DNA of 64,000 nt from Steinernema hermaphroditum (GCA_030435675.1 CM059624.1:10936769-11000768), one strand, 5' to 3'. Positions 47,601 to 59,915 are shown, numbered from the stretch's first letter. The notes: generated by a model not told the origin, from the sequence alone. Made by a program: numbers and translations.

Positions 47601-48048
47601 TCAGAAATTGGTGGAACTCCGGGTGCGGCTATTTATAATGCCGCGCCGAATATGAGCCGGCCGAATGTATTACATTCCCTGTCTGCATGGTGGGTCCTGC
47701 ACGGAAAATAAGTAACACCATTTTGCTGCTTGATAAATTCCACATCTGATAGTGTCCTTGGTTTAGTGCCCACATTTTAGAATCCAGGGTAAATCGGCAA
47801 TAGAAACTTTATGTAGGGGGTGCGGCTATTTATACGGCCGCCACTGTATATTAAATTTAGTTTTTCTCTTCTCAAAGATACCTTGTGGGGAATCCATCTG
47901 GGAATGCTATCAGAGCCATTGGTTCCGGGGCAGGGTTGTGCGAGATTCAGAGTCGAGACTCTCAAAATCTTCAGCAGTATAGCATTAGGATCTCTCTGCA
48001 AGCAGTCTCCCGAATTTTTGAACTGACCAACCGCCACATCAATTCAAC

Positions 48049-48263
48049 ATGTCTCCGTCAAAACCGCATTTTTCTTGACCTTGACTCCTGTTGAAAGCAC
48101 GAAAAAACTCTCCAAATCGGCGCAATTCGCATCCGGCACAAATCCGGTTCTGGTGTTTACCGCGACGGGCTTAGTCATTCTTCTCGTTTCCATCGCTAAT
48201 CTCCCAAATAAAAGCGAACGCCGCCGAGGTTCGAAGGTCGCTAGAGCTACATTGAATGGATGA
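48049..48263 (+). CDS. Small single-pass membrane protein, upstream ORF of an overlapping pair
   Basis: ATG 48049 with an 8-base first exon, a 41-base intron (donor GTCAAA, acceptor TTGAAAG, both weak) and an exon to TGA 48263. The product has about 57 residues with one membrane segment (VLVFTATGLVILLVSIANL) and a basic tail (KSERRRGSK). If the intron is not used, the ATG frame stops at once, so this model depends on that splice. Its stop overlaps the start of the next ORF. Confidence 0.4.
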
Positions 48264-48378
48264 GAAAATATTCTTGTTCCTCACCTGGCTCATACTAATC
48301 TTCTTCACTCTCGTCTTCTTCTACCAGCTGGCGCGGCTTCTCTTTGTCACGAGGACCGTTCCCGACACTGTAACGTAA
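48256..48378 (+). CDS. Small single-pass membrane protein (40 residues or first exon)
   Basis: ATG 48256 overlaps the preceding stop in the sequence ATGGATGA. It encodes MDEKIFLFLTWLILIFFTLV.., one membrane segment and a basic/polar tail. The TAA coincides with a strong donor (AC|GTAAGT), so the ORF may continue in a downstream exon (an acceptor at about 48500 would add about 15 residues). Confidence 0.4.
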   Translation: MDEKIFLFLTWLILIFFTLVFFYQLARLLFVTRTVPDTVT

Positions 48379-50945
48379 GTTTGAAACCTCTACAGTTGCC
48401 ACAAACCTTGTTGACCTTGCAAAAAATCGACTTTGCGTGCGAATTTACTGAATTTCTTTGTACTTTACTGAATCACTTTTTCTTCGTCCGTATCTCAGCC
48501 AGGGCAAAGATCGCAACGGACACTTGTGCAGTGAACACAGTAGTCCGAAATTAGCAAAGGGAAACTGGGTTACGAGTACAAGAATCTCTTACTGAGTGTG
48601 TTTTCGAGTGCTCAAGAGTTGAGTTCGCTAGATTTCTGGCCTTCTTTCATCAATTACGTTCAGGTCGGACGACTTTCAGGAAGTTCGAGACAAGCGAAGA
48701 TCGGCACCACACCAGTCCGTGTCTGTCTCTCAAAAGTACAAAAGATACGTACTCATGTTAAATTTAGCTTTTGAACTCCCTATCTTCAGTCATTAGCTCT
48801 GTTTGAAGATTGCGGTCTCTAGATTTGGCCAATTACGTTTCGGCTATAGACTGCTTAGTCTGGCATTCTTCTATGAATGCCGTAGTATCCGGTATTTCGA
48901 ATGATCGAATGTCCGTCCGCGCTATGTCAAAGACAGGATTCATGGACGGACTCATTTGTACGTATTTCGAGGAACGCGGGCTTAGTTGTAGTTGTTTCGC
49001 TAATTTATGGAACATTACATTTGGGAGCTTTCTATTTACGATGGTTTGTCCTCATATCAATGGCCATAGTATGCTCTGTCGTACATCTCGTGTACCCCTG
49101 AGAATAGGCTCTTCAGAATCGGTTCGCACCTCTCATGTGATTTTAATTAGCTGTGGCGCAGTTACATTCCTTGAATCTCCTTAGCGCAGACAAACAGCCA
49201 AAACAATCCGACAGAATCTGGTTTTAACTTGGACTTTAAACTCAAGTGACTAATTGCTCAATGTAAATCCGGCTGAAGTAGGGACTAACATTGATGAATC
49301 AGCGAGCAGTGGAACGTTGAAAATTAATGAATCGGCTCTGAAAGGCTGTGTTCCCTTTGAGGTTTTTTCCATTACCTTGTGTCTTTTAGTTATTTTAGTT
49401 AATCTGTTACAAAACGCCCCAAAAATGAGTTGCATGAGCCAGTGAAATGTCCATTGTTTATCGCTTATTTGTCACTCTTCTTCTCGAAAAGACGACAGCC
49501 GCTGCACAAAGCCAGAGTTTATTTGTGTCATATGCTTGAAAATTTGTTATTCTCCTTGTTCAGATCCGTCTCCAGTGTCAAACAGGAGATCATTTCAGGC
49601 CTTAAATCACTCAATTTCAGGCCTCAATCGTTAAATGAACTCACACAGCGTCTAGTTCAAACTTTGTCAATAAGTGGACTTTCTTTGAAAGAGTATGATC
49701 GTATAATACCCGAACAAAGCTTTTCAATCGAACCGCATAATAACATCAAAGTGCTTCGCTCTATTCGAAAAGTATTTCAAGTGATGTCAGAAACATTCTT
49801 TCTGCATAGTTTCTTTGGCATTTAAACTAGGATTACCGTTGGTACTTCGCATTCAGTCGGTTGCCCAATTAACATACGTTTTCTTTTTGTCCCTGCTGTT
49901 TTTTGGTTCCTTGAGAAATGGTGTGACGATTCGTGTTTATGCGCGGGAATACTGGAAATAGTTAGTGCAATATTTCCGGTTCCGGCTGCGTATTGGTTCC
50001 TCTAAAAGCACACACTGAAGGGATCCACGTTTTGTGTTAAAGAACTTAGCTATCTAAATAGACCTTCTCATGTTCGCCGTCAAAAACGGCGTGTGGGTTG
50101 TGAAACTCTCAGAAAGATTTGAGAACATTTTTTTTGCGACCCTGTTCCTTTAAATAGACCTTCTTAATAATATTCCTCCAAAAGTTTCAAAGGCGTGTAA
50201 TTCAGAAATTGCGCATTTCATAAAGTTACCGTACTCGATTACTCCTGATTTGCGGAAGTATTGGGTTGAAACATTGAAAATGACCGTTTTTAAAAGTGAA
50301 TGTTTAAAGACCACAAAAACGCTCATTTCACTTAAGGTATTCACCATTCGATTGCTCAACGTCAGTCGCCTTTTCGGACAGGAGCCGGATCCTTCCTTTG
50401 GTAGAAAGTCCGAGAAAGTTTGAGAATCCGAGGGTCATTTTTTCAACATTTTGCCTCTGTTTCTATAACGCAGAAGTGAACTCGTGGAGCCGCTATGTGA
50501 GCTTAGTAGCTGTTGGTAACAGCTACCTGCTAGATGTCCCCGTTGTCTTATATAGTACTTAATCGATTGGAAACGCTCGAATTAACAGCGGTCATTTTCA
50601 ATGTTTCAACCCAATAGATTTGGGCCTTCTTTGTTAGTGTTCGCAAAGCAACAACATATTCTTTCCAGGAAAACTTCAATATTTAGAGGATCTCTGGTTG
50701 CGATTGCAGAGTGCTTCGAGCATAAGTGCATTCTAGAAAGATATCTCTTTTGTTGTCATAATCGAGTCTTTTTCCTAATAAGAACATCTTCTTGGATGTG
50801 CTTTGCACAATTCATTATTCGAGTCCATACTTCTGCAAATCAAAGAAGCATGTATATTTTGGCGCCTCTGTCAATCTCCGTTTGCGAACATTCCTAGAAA
50901 ACCCCAATATTTCCCAGAGTTTAGAAAATCGAATTTCAGAATACG
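48379..50945. other. Gene-poor stretch
   Basis: AT-rich; open frames at 48810-49184, 49254-49445 and 49430-49825 lack starts, domains or splice support. A 27-bp perfect inverted repeat lies at 50260-50286 / 50589-50615. TTTCAG at 50935-50940 is the acceptor for the next small gene. Confidence 0.35.
50260..50615. repeat. 27-bp perfect inverted repeat with a 302-bp spacer
   Basis: ATTGGGTTGAAACATTGAAA and seven further bases at 50260-50286 are repeated in complement at 50589-50615, and similarity ends sharply on both sides. It may be the ends of a small element or internal repeats. Confidence 0.65.
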
Positions 50946-51092
50946 ATGCTAGAGACGTGGCAAGTGGTGGTGCTCATCTACGCCTGCATCGTCCTCGCCT
51001 GTGTCGTCGCCGTGGGACTCATCTTCTGCGTGTGTGGCCTCTGCCAGTTCTGCGCCTCCTACTCGAAACCGAAGAAACCGATCGATCTCTGA
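50946..51092 (+). CDS. Small Cys-rich single-pass membrane protein (48 residues)
   Basis: A TTTCAG acceptor lies 5 bases before ATG 50946. The product is MLETWQVVVLIYACIVLACV.., with one long membrane segment, then CVCGLCQFCASYS and a basic end KPKKPIDL. The juxtamembrane Cys cluster could be palmitoylated. It resembles other one-pass small proteins nearby in design but not in sequence. Confidence 0.55.
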   Translation: MLETWQVVVLIYACIVLACVVAVGLIFCVCGLCQFCASYSKPKKPIDL

Positions 51093-53873
51093 GCCCACTC
51101 CACCATTTCCTCTAGCCGAATCACGCCTCCTCCTTTCCCTGTTCTGTGCACTCGACATCCAAAGAAGACAAACAACAAAACGGCGCTCAAACTGAACGAC
51201 GTCTGTGGCGGCGGTCGGTGACAAACGGCGCCGAATCGCCGCCATTACCCAATGGCTTATTGAAGGAGTTCTTCTTGTTGACGTAATTGTGTGCTGTTTG
51301 ATCTTTCGATGAGTAAAGCATGACGACAAGAAGCAGATGCTGCGGTTTAGGTGGTCATATGGTGATATGGTTATGACCAATGAATTTGAAGACCGGAGAT
51401 AAGAAACGTGTATTTAGGTCAAGTATCGAGTTCTGGGTCATGCATTGGATCACTGTTTACAAAGAAAAGTGAAGCCAAAGACAAATCATGTCATTTTCTG
51501 AATGTGGTTGAACTCATCCGATTAAATAGATCCCAACAGATGTTAACTTAGGACTCCCTCCGATTCGGCGTAAACACGCGTGAGGGTCCATTGATTCCTT
51601 GGAGTCCAAAGGGCAAGCCCACGTAGATTTGTGTTGATTCGCCCACATAAACTATCAGTGCGAGCGGATTACATTTCGCGATGTAAATAATGGATGTTCC
51701 TTGCAATGAATGGGCCACGTCGCTTTAACCGAAAACATTTTAAAGGCACATTAAAACATTTTTAAACATTTTTTAAACATTAAAAGTTTGTTCTATCAAA
51801 TAAAATAAAGAAAACGCGTTTTATCAAATATTTAAAGACGTTGATGAGATTAACATACTGTATACTGTATAGCCTTGAAGATATAGGTAATACAATTTAG
51901 GAACTGCTTCGCCAAGGTGTCGAACGATTCAGAACAACTAAAGGAGTTTACGTATATCGAAATAAAATAAGTGAATCAGGAATCGGATTAACCAAAATGT
52001 TCAACTATCGACGTTAAAATTAATTTCATATTATGGTTGGTGCGGTTGATGGCAATCCAGGTTCCAGAACTTATTAACGTTAGATTCATTAGATTTTCGC
52101 CGTTTGATAAGGATGAGTTCAAGTTCTCGATAGTCGGGCCTCTTCACCTTCTCATAAGCCACGGTTTACGATTACCTGGCGCTCGATCGGTCATCGGACA
52201 TCCGGTCTCTTCTTGGATTTGACAAGTGACTTGACTGTTGTAGTGGGTTCAACCCTTGGTTCAAGCGCATCTCATAGAATTTATGAGCACTTCCTTGTCT
52301 CAAAATACCGATTACTGCTAAACAGTCGAAAAGCATCTGGACTGAATAAAACTGGAACTCCTAAGCAGTCCATTTGAAGTTTGACGGCGAAGCAGTTGAT
52401 CACTGTGTGAAACGATGGTTGTTTGTTCCACTAGCGTCTTTAAATGGTGAGCAAAGTTGAATGATCGGTAACGAGAGGCGACGAAAGCGTTTTTGCGAAC
52501 ATTCTATCTGATATAAGTGTTCTGCTGCTGAGAATAGGCTGACTGAATCCGAAGCTGAATGAAAGAATCAGTTATGTTCTCATTCCGTCACTTCGTCTTT
52601 TTTTCGATTTTTTTAGCAAACACACTCTGTCCTTTAAAACCCCAATCGAATTGCGTCCGAAATTGTATTTTAACCATGAATACAATATAGGACAAACATC
52701 TTAGTACGTCCGTCCTCTGACACCATGTGCATTGGTGGCTCGAAATGACCGTCCAATCCCACATTACATGTTCTGCTCTAATCCCAATCATCGACGATCC
52801 TTTCTGATGGAAATTAAAAACACTCCAAGAGCTCTTCTATGAAATTGTTTTCCAAGAATTTTACATGTAGAGTATGTCAATGATTACCAGAAAAGAATTA
52901 AGTTAATGATTCTACAAACAACAACGTTATGACTGATTCCCGTGTTTTGGGACAAAATGGAAAACAGCGTCTAATGGGCATCCTCGCATCTCTTGATTTA
53001 TGCTAATTAGAAGCCCAAAGACGAATTCGAAGAATGCGAATGTCAATAATCACTTTTGCGAAGAATGTCATAAATAGCCTTGACATTTAGGCGGAAGACA
53101 ACAGCTCGTCCATCAATAAACACGTGAGAGTCATGTCTCTGGAAACTAAAAAAAGTGCACAATTGGATATGCATGGATCCTGGATGGCCGTTAGTATGAT
53201 GTTGCATGTATGAAGGGGAAGGGAACTTGAGCAATCTTTGGCGCTTAAGGACGATGAACTATCCACAACGAATGGCTTTCTCATAGAATTTCGATAAAGA
53301 ATTGAGCGATCAAGGGAGATTTGTAGTGAGTGAGCCTATTTTCAAATCTGGAGAACTGAGTTTTTCATTTACCTCTGTATACTTTGTATACTCCCTGATG
53401 TGTACGGTAACATCCCAGCTAACCGCCGAAATGTATCTTTTGTCCTCCTCCAATTTATCAAAACCAGATAAGAAACATGAACCATGTGGATCCCGGACGG
53501 TCAATCAATCTTCGTAGAGGCTAAAGTTGCGGCAGCTGCTATCGCCGTCTCGACATCACCACGATACTTTTTCTCGTCAAAAAATATGCGTCATGGACTA
53601 AGAAACATGTCCATCATTTTACCGATTATCTTCCTGAATTCAATCTAGTGCAAGACGTCTTAGGCTGTCTGGAAGGTATCTATAAGCGTTTGCGAAGTCA
53701 AGACTGATGAAAGCTGAAGAACGCGAAGTACTCGAAGAAAAACTAGCAAGCAACAGTACTCAAATAGCTCCTGTAACAGACTTAGTTGCCGGCCACTCGC
53801 TCAAATTACTCAAGGAAAGCTCATCATTTATACATATGTACAAATCACATTGACGGGAAGGTTCAGTTGAAGA
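51093..53873. other. Gene-free stretch
   Basis: No coding signal that I trust on either strand. Frames at 52037-52222, 52588-52791 and 53302-53517 have no start context or domain. Confidence 0.35.
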
Positions 53874-54089
53874 TCAAACAGTGACATAGGAAGAAGACCA
53901 AACGGCGTAGATGCTGGAGTTCCGAGAGTCCCTTCGGTTCTCGCAGCCATGGGGGCAGTCGCAGCCATACTCAGAGTCCGCTTTCTCCGAGTGTTGGCGA
54001 CCGAAGATGATCACACAGATGACGAACATGAGCGCGGAGATGAAGAGGGTCAGCAGGAGAATTATGAATATTTCGCCGACGTCAAGCAT
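53874..54089 (-). CDS. Small single-pass membrane protein with Cys-rich tail (71 residues)
   Basis: ATG 54089 lies 7 bases from an ACTTTCAG acceptor. It opens MLDVGEIFIILLLTLFISAL.. (one membrane segment), then a polar tail with CDCPHGC and many Arg/Ser, ending SSSYVTV, a C-terminus of the PDZ-ligand kind. Single exon. Unknown family. Confidence 0.55.
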   Translation of the reverse strand: MLDVGEIFIILLLTLFISALMFVICVIIFGRQHSEKADSEYGCDCPHGCENRRDSRNSSIYAVWSSSYVTV

Positions 54090-56997
54090 TGATCATCTGA
54101 AAGTGACTCTGTTTTGGCGAGTTCGAGGGTCGCGAACACGCGTTTTTCGCTTTGGGTGCATCGTAGTAAGCCGCACAGGTATCGTTCTTGGAATCATTTT
54201 GATGAGTTGAACTACGAGAACGTGTTCGCATCATTCTATGGTCACACTTAAGGACATTTCCATCACGTGGACGACAACTTTACACTGCACCTTTCAATGT
54301 TTTTCACTCCACTCAATTTGTGAGATGAGCTGAAAATGGTTTTTGGGCGCAAGAGTGGGTTCTGTGGTGTCTAAAACGACCAAAACATTCGAAAGTAAAC
54401 ACGCGAGATTCGAGGAAAAACAATTTTGGCAGAAGATATGATAAATAGTTGTCTGAGAGTGACGTTTGGATGTCAAAGAGACCTCAATGGGAGTCCCCAT
54501 TTTAGAGCACCATTGAGAGACTGGGTTCCACAGAAGACTGAAAACTCGTTAAAAATCCCGTACTCATACCCACGGCCGCCAGTATCGAAAAAGGCAATTG
54601 GGTCCTCCAATCGTCGACGGCGTCCCCATCAAAAGGAAATGTTTTCGGCTAGGTTGGCTGGAGGGGCAAAGTAAGGGAGGGGCCAAGCAGGCGAACCCTG
54701 CGGGGCAAAGAACGATGATGGCGATGACAAAGCGATGTCGTCGACGAAAACACTCCGCCCGCGGCCGAATCGGTGTTTCCCAATTACTTTAAACGTATCG
54801 GGAGTGCGCACTTCTGATTGTCGGTGCCGAAATCGATGCTCGGGGCTGTTCCGGCAGCGGTTTTCTTAAATTAGAAACACGGAAAACAGTTAAAGTCGCT
54901 TTCGTCGCTTGATTTATGCGATAATTATGTGGGAGGGAGGTCGAGATGGGGGGGGGCGATAGGGACCCCAGAAAAGAATAATTGTGCTGTAGATTTAATG
55001 TAGATTTAATAAAGAGAAGACGCTGAAAGGCAAAAGTGAGTTTATACAACGAAGAAAGCCATTTACATTGTGATATTATTCATAACGAACTCGAAGACAA
55101 ACAAGTTTCACGCATCAGAGAGCCTGCACTGCGAATCCTCTTTCTTTGTTATGTTGTACGCATTTCGTCAGGAAACATCAAAGATTGGCCTTAAACACCA
55201 CTGAAGATCCTGGCCATATCAAGAAATTTCACATTATACGGGGTGCTCTATAGACATGATAGAATTCACAGGATTTCAATGCTTGAATATCTGAACAAAA
55301 GTAGTCAAAGCCGCTTCTGAAGAATGCGCTGACCGTATCTCTACAGAACCGTATACAACGAATAGTTTGAATTCTAAATCGCCTCTCAGAGAACTGAGAA
55401 ATCGGACGCTAGTGTTACAACTGTCAGAGAGCTAAAACAGAGAGGAGAAGGGACACGTTTTTGAAATCTTTCTGACCCAGCCCGACTAGCAAAGCAAACT
55501 TCGCAAAATCATTACACACAGGAAATTACGACTGCGTCCCATGTAAAAGCAATATAAAATCAGCGTTCCGATGGATGTGAGGGTGTGCTGAGTAATCATA
55601 CTTAAACGTCATCTATTTAGTATCTCACTATCTTGCAAATCTTTAGGTTTAATGGGTAATCCGTAATAACAAACCACTCTTGACCTCATTATAATTTTGA
55701 GCATCGACGAAGCTATTAATGCTGTTCTTTTCAAAGTTGAATTGAATTTCTAGAAATCCCCCTATGATCTCTAAAAATTTGCGGGATTGTTTACCACAAA
55801 ATACGCCAAGAAGCTGCTCACAATCGCTCGATTTATGCCGAAGATTCGCGTCCCTTCTGCCACGTGGAACGAGGATGGCTCTCCGCTTCGCCGTGCTACC
55901 GGCATCTTAATTCAGTATCTTCACTGTTATCCGATAGCTGCAATCAGGTCCGACGAAGAAAGAGGAATGCCAGCAACTTCTATACGATATATTGATATAT
56001 TTGTTACGTAAAAAGGTGTTTTATGTAACTTCAGAATGAGTCAAATGTCAATAGACTTCAAAGACTAATACTTCAAAGGGACATTTCTGTGAAGAACTCC
56101 TCGATAACTCATTAGTGGAAACGCGTGGGATCAGACGAACAAAGACGAACCAAAATAGAACCATAATTAGCCAAGAACCATAAAATCTTCTGGTCATGTG
56201 GATGAACAGCAAAAATAGAATTTACTGCTTAATGCTCGTGTTTTTACCATATCGCATGCAACATCTCATGCAAATGGAACATTCGTCTTCACGCACGCAT
56301 TTCTCGCAGCGGCTAATTTGATTGTGCCATGTGCATAACGAGCAAAACACTCGATGGACTCGACTGAGAAGAAGTGGATTAGTGAGAATTTGTAAACAAT
56401 TAAGTCAAGAGTCGACAGAAACTGGAAAAACGTGGCCAAATTACGTTAGACTAACTAAGCGCCCAAACAACTGGGATTTCTGAGAATAGAATGCAAAACA
56501 GGAACTTCCGCTAATCGGATGGGATATGTGGATGACAGCTAAAAAACAAGAGAAAATAGGAAATTCGGACCTATCTAGAGCCCTCTCATGTCATAGGTAG
56601 ACTAGTGATTCAACCAGACAACCAGTTTAAAAATCGATGTAGGATTTCTATATGTTTTACTTCTAAACATGACCCACTTTTTGCTCTTCCTTCTCTTTCC
56701 AAAACCCAAAGACCCTAATGGTTTCTGATATACGATGATGTAATTATTGAGTTTTACTCCCCCTTTGGCGCCAAAGGATCAGAACGGCGACGAACCCCAT
56801 GTGTTAGTGACCTTCTCGCACCTCGCCCATCTAGCTCGACGACCACTCCATGGCATCTAAGGACCAGAGATCAAGGCGGCGAGTTATCGCCTCATCGTTC
56901 ACACTTCCGTTCTCACACCGCACCGCTCTCTCATCGTCCACGAGGTCGTCGATGCACTCGTTCCTTTCGTGGCGCCCTTCCCTCCCATCCGATCTAC
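54090..56997. other. Gene-free stretch
   Basis: AT-rich with a short GC-rich island (about 54590-54790). The frame at 55787-56011 has balanced composition but no start, splice or family support. I see no convincing gene. Confidence 0.35.
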
Positions 56998-57978
56998 ATG
57001 GAGCAACTCTTCCAAAAGCTCCGAATCGAGAATCTCCCCGACGACTTCTCCAATCTACCCCTCAAGATAATTAACGATGTCGTCGAACATGTTCTTCTCT
57101 TCTCCCACAACAAGTACCACGAGGATCGCGACCCCGACTTTGCCGTCTATCTTTCCGAAATTAAAGGTCCGTGGGCGGAATGCTTTCGACTCCAAAAAGA
57201 TGCGAGAACCGAAGTGTACTTCTCAAATTTTGGACAGATTTTGGTGAGAAATTTCAATGAAATCGCATGGAGAAAGAAAAAAACTGAAGATCTAATCGAC
57301 CTACAATGTGTGGATAGGCTGACTGTGGACAACGCCGACTGGACAGAGGAACAGATTGAGCTGATCAAGATGGTCGCCTCGAGGACCTCAGGTATCGTCA
57401 CTTTCGACTTCAGCTTCGACGACATGAACGTGGAAAAGTTGGCTATTCTTCTGAGAGACTTTCCCGCGATTCACCGGCTCAAGATCAACACTGACGACGA
57501 GGAGAGTGAGGTGGCGTGGTACTCCGACGAAACCCCGAAGCTCATGATCAGAGACTTCCTTCTTCACCATCTCAATCAGCAGAATCTCCACACGTTGATC
57601 CTCTTGGACTGCCGCGGAGATCTCCTTCCCGATCGGGATGACCTCTTCCGTCAAATGGCACATCACCCCCAGTTCGAGTGCCTGAGGCTCGACTGTGCGA
57701 TTGAGAAGTTGGAGAAGATGTCAAATTTCTGGGACATCTGCCTCGACTTCAAGAACTCCGACGTCCTGTGCCGCCATAGGAAGGCGATCTCCACAAAGTC
57801 CTGCTTCGAGGCTACGAACAACGTCTTCAACCGCCTCAATGCGAAGTTCAACCGAAAAGTCAGCAAGCGCAACATTCCGATCTTTCAATTTCGGTCCCAA
57901 GTGGCGACACAGTGCGACGGAATGGAGATCGAGCTCAAGACGCACAAGCAGTTGACTGTGACTTTGCGAATGAAATAG
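56998..57978 (+). CDS. F-box-like/LRR-like protein, single exon
   Basis: 326 residues without introns. The N-terminus has LPLKIINDVVEHVL, the F-box-like motif common in large nematode-specific families, followed by KGPWAECFRLQ. The middle has leucine-rich-repeat-like stretches (VEKLAILLRDFPAIHRLKI, LHTLILLDCRGD, ECLRLDCAIEKL). The C-terminus is basic and beta-like, ending TVTLRMK. Probably a substrate adaptor of an SCF-type ubiquitin ligase, by family analogy. ATG 56998 is the first in-frame Met. The lack of introns, unlike its neighbours, suits a retrocopied or rapidly expanded family. Confidence 0.6.
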   Translation: MEQLFQKLRIENLPDDFSNLPLKIINDVVEHVLLFSHNKYHEDRDPDFAVYLSEIKGPWAECFRLQKDARTEVYFSNFGQILVRNFNEIAWRKKKTEDLIDLQCVDRLTVDNADWTEEQIELIKMVASRTSGIVTFDFSFDDMNVEKLAILLRDFPAIHRLKINTDDEESEVAWYSDETPKLMIRDFLLHHLNQQNLHTLILLDCRGDLLPDRDDLFRQMAHHPQFECLRLDCAIEKLEKMSNFWDICLDFKNSDVLCRHRKAISTKSCFEATNNVFNRLNAKFNRKVSKRNIPIFQFRSQVATQCDGMEIELKTHKQLTVTLRMK

Positions 57979-58245
57979 CTTTTGTGTTGTGCTCTAATGA
58001 AATACACTTTGACCTCACCTCATTTCTGACTCTTGACTAAATCATCAATACGTTGGCTTCGCTTCGCCTCTTCTCAACTCCTTTCCTCATTAGAAATAGA
58101 ATTCTGCACTCTCCTACGGCTCTCCGGAGACTCTTCATCCTCCGAACTAAAGAAGACTGAGAAAGATGCCGTGGATGCTCGCGAATCTCCGACAGGAGAG
58201 ATTACTGTACCTCCCCGGTGCCGCTACATTGCTCGTCAGCCTTCC

Positions 58246-59809
58246 ATGCATCTTCAAAAGCGACAAAACCACGCAAACTGCTCCGTCAGAAGATCAGAAA
58301 TCAGAAGAAATCTCAGAAAATGGCTGCAAGCCTCTCGAATACCGTATCATCCCTCTAAGTCGGAAAAACTCGATTCGTTGGCGCCTTTGAAATTCGCGAA
58401 GGCTTACGTTCGACGGCAAGAGATCTATGCCCGGAACAAAGTGCTCAGGCAGAAGATCAGAGAGGAGAAGATGATCTCGGAGGGTAGATCATGGAGTTGG
58501 AACACCGCGCCACTCCGGAATTCAAAGAAACTCAGAAACCATTGTTGTGAGACGCTGCTGCGCCAGAATCCACTCCCGCGCTCCTGCGCCTCCAGCTAAT
58601 TATGCCTCATGCGGCTTCGTCGAGCACTTCGAGGTAAGGTCATTCTGTCTGTCTCGTGAGTCAGACAGATGACCTCTTGCAGGTCTCAGTACCAGACTTG
58701 CGCAGAATCCGGGGATGCCGCGCTAGTCGTCAGTCATCACCGATCGTCGCCGCGAGGAGAGGTCGAATCTGCGCTCAGCATGGAAGTCGCCGCAGCCGCT
58801 ATCGTTCGCCGCACGCACTTCACCGTCGAAGAGGACGACCAGTTGTGGCAGATCGTGCTCGGCCAGCTCCGCGAGAAAACCGAAGGAATGAACTCGCTGC
58901 CGCCCGGGCTGAATCCACTGTGCGCCACGTTCTGGAGGGAAGTGAAGGAGAACAACAAGGATATTCAGCGTGGCGTGAGCACCTTAACCAAAAAGTGAGT
59001 TTCCGAATATTGGTTCTGGATGATAGTGTCTGTTTCCAGATTTTCGCGAATGTGGAGGCGCCAGGAATTCGACCGACTCAAGAACGAAGACGTGGAATTC
59101 CTGCGTATGAAGCTGGGAGACGCGGAGACGTCGATGTATGACATTCCATTATCGTTCGTGGCCGTTAAACCAGAGATGTTTACTCCCTTGCCGCAGGAGG
59201 AATACGCCGATCAGTTCAATCAGGACATCACTGTATGCAACAACTTCTCCGAGAACTCTCAGAACGTCGCTGTTGATCCATCCGCCGAAGCCCACTTCCA
59301 GTATAACGTAGAATTCACGATGAAGTTGAACAACGTGCTGGAACAACGGGATCCCGAACTTATGCGGCGATGGACCGACGTGTGCGACAAGATGGGACAC
59401 GTGATCGTAAATGTGATGGAAGAGTATGGTCTCTCTCAGGAGATGTCCGAAGCTGTAGCTGGTGAGTTCTGGATGATCGCCGTCTGTTCTATCCACGCAT
59501 TCAGCTATGCAAAACGCGTTTGCCTCCTGTGTTGTCCCCTCTGCGAAGAAACGAAAAGTTTACGCTACCGACGAAGAACGCTATGTCGCGCGATTGGAGT
59601 CACATAAGCGAACAAACGAGAAGCGAAGGATGAGACGAGAACTGGAGAGGGCAATGGGGGCGAGGAAGAGTAAGGACCACAGATCAGAATTTAATGTGTT
59701 TCATCTGTTCATTTCAGCCGACTTTGCGACTCTGGGTTTGCCTGCCCCTGCTCAACGGAAGGCAGCAATCAACGAATCGAATCCACACATGTACTCATCA
59801 TCGCAATAG
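58246..59809 (+). CDS. SPK/Myb-like domain nuclear protein
   Basis: Exons join in phase: a basic helical N-terminal part (..AYVRRQEIYARNKVLRQKI..), a 55-base intron, ..NYASCGFVEHFE.., then YQTCAESGDAALVV.. leading into a helix-rich domain (THFTVEEDDQLWQIVLGQLR, PLCATFWREVKENNKD, KKFSRMWRRQEFDRL). The middle is acidic, then a basic end (SAKKRKVYATDEERYVARL, KRRMRRELERAMG) contains a likely nuclear signal. The Trp-spaced three-helix pattern is that of SPK/Myb/SANT-type DNA-binding domains of nematode chromatin and telomere proteins. The start is uncertain; in-frame sequence is open to about 58033, and 58246 is one of several possible Met codons. Confidence 0.5.
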
Positions 59810-59915
59810 ATGCGACCCTACAGTTAATGAGTTCTTCTGGAAAACGTTTGCAGCTTGATTTATTTGTGTAGTATCTTATTTAGCACATGTATATTTATCT
59901 GAAATTAAGGAATAT

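Larger units (their letters stand above)
46180..47846. mobile_element. Element 2: Tc1/mariner-type foldback element with TA target duplication
   Basis: The ends CAGTGGCGGCC (46180) and GGCCGCCACTG (47846) are flanked by TA on both sides (46178-46179, 47847-47848). Inverted arms of about 640 bp (46180-46815 and about 47214-47846) are almost identical over the outer 260 bases and clearly more diverged inward. The spacer of about 400 bp holds a decayed transposase. The 3' flank of paralogue A reads straight through the same place (ATCTTTATTAAATTTAA), so the insertion site is visible as an empty site. Confidence 0.85.

Noticed and set aside
54426..54811. Overlapping frames in a GC-rich island
   Set aside because: Open on both strands, no domain, no splice context.
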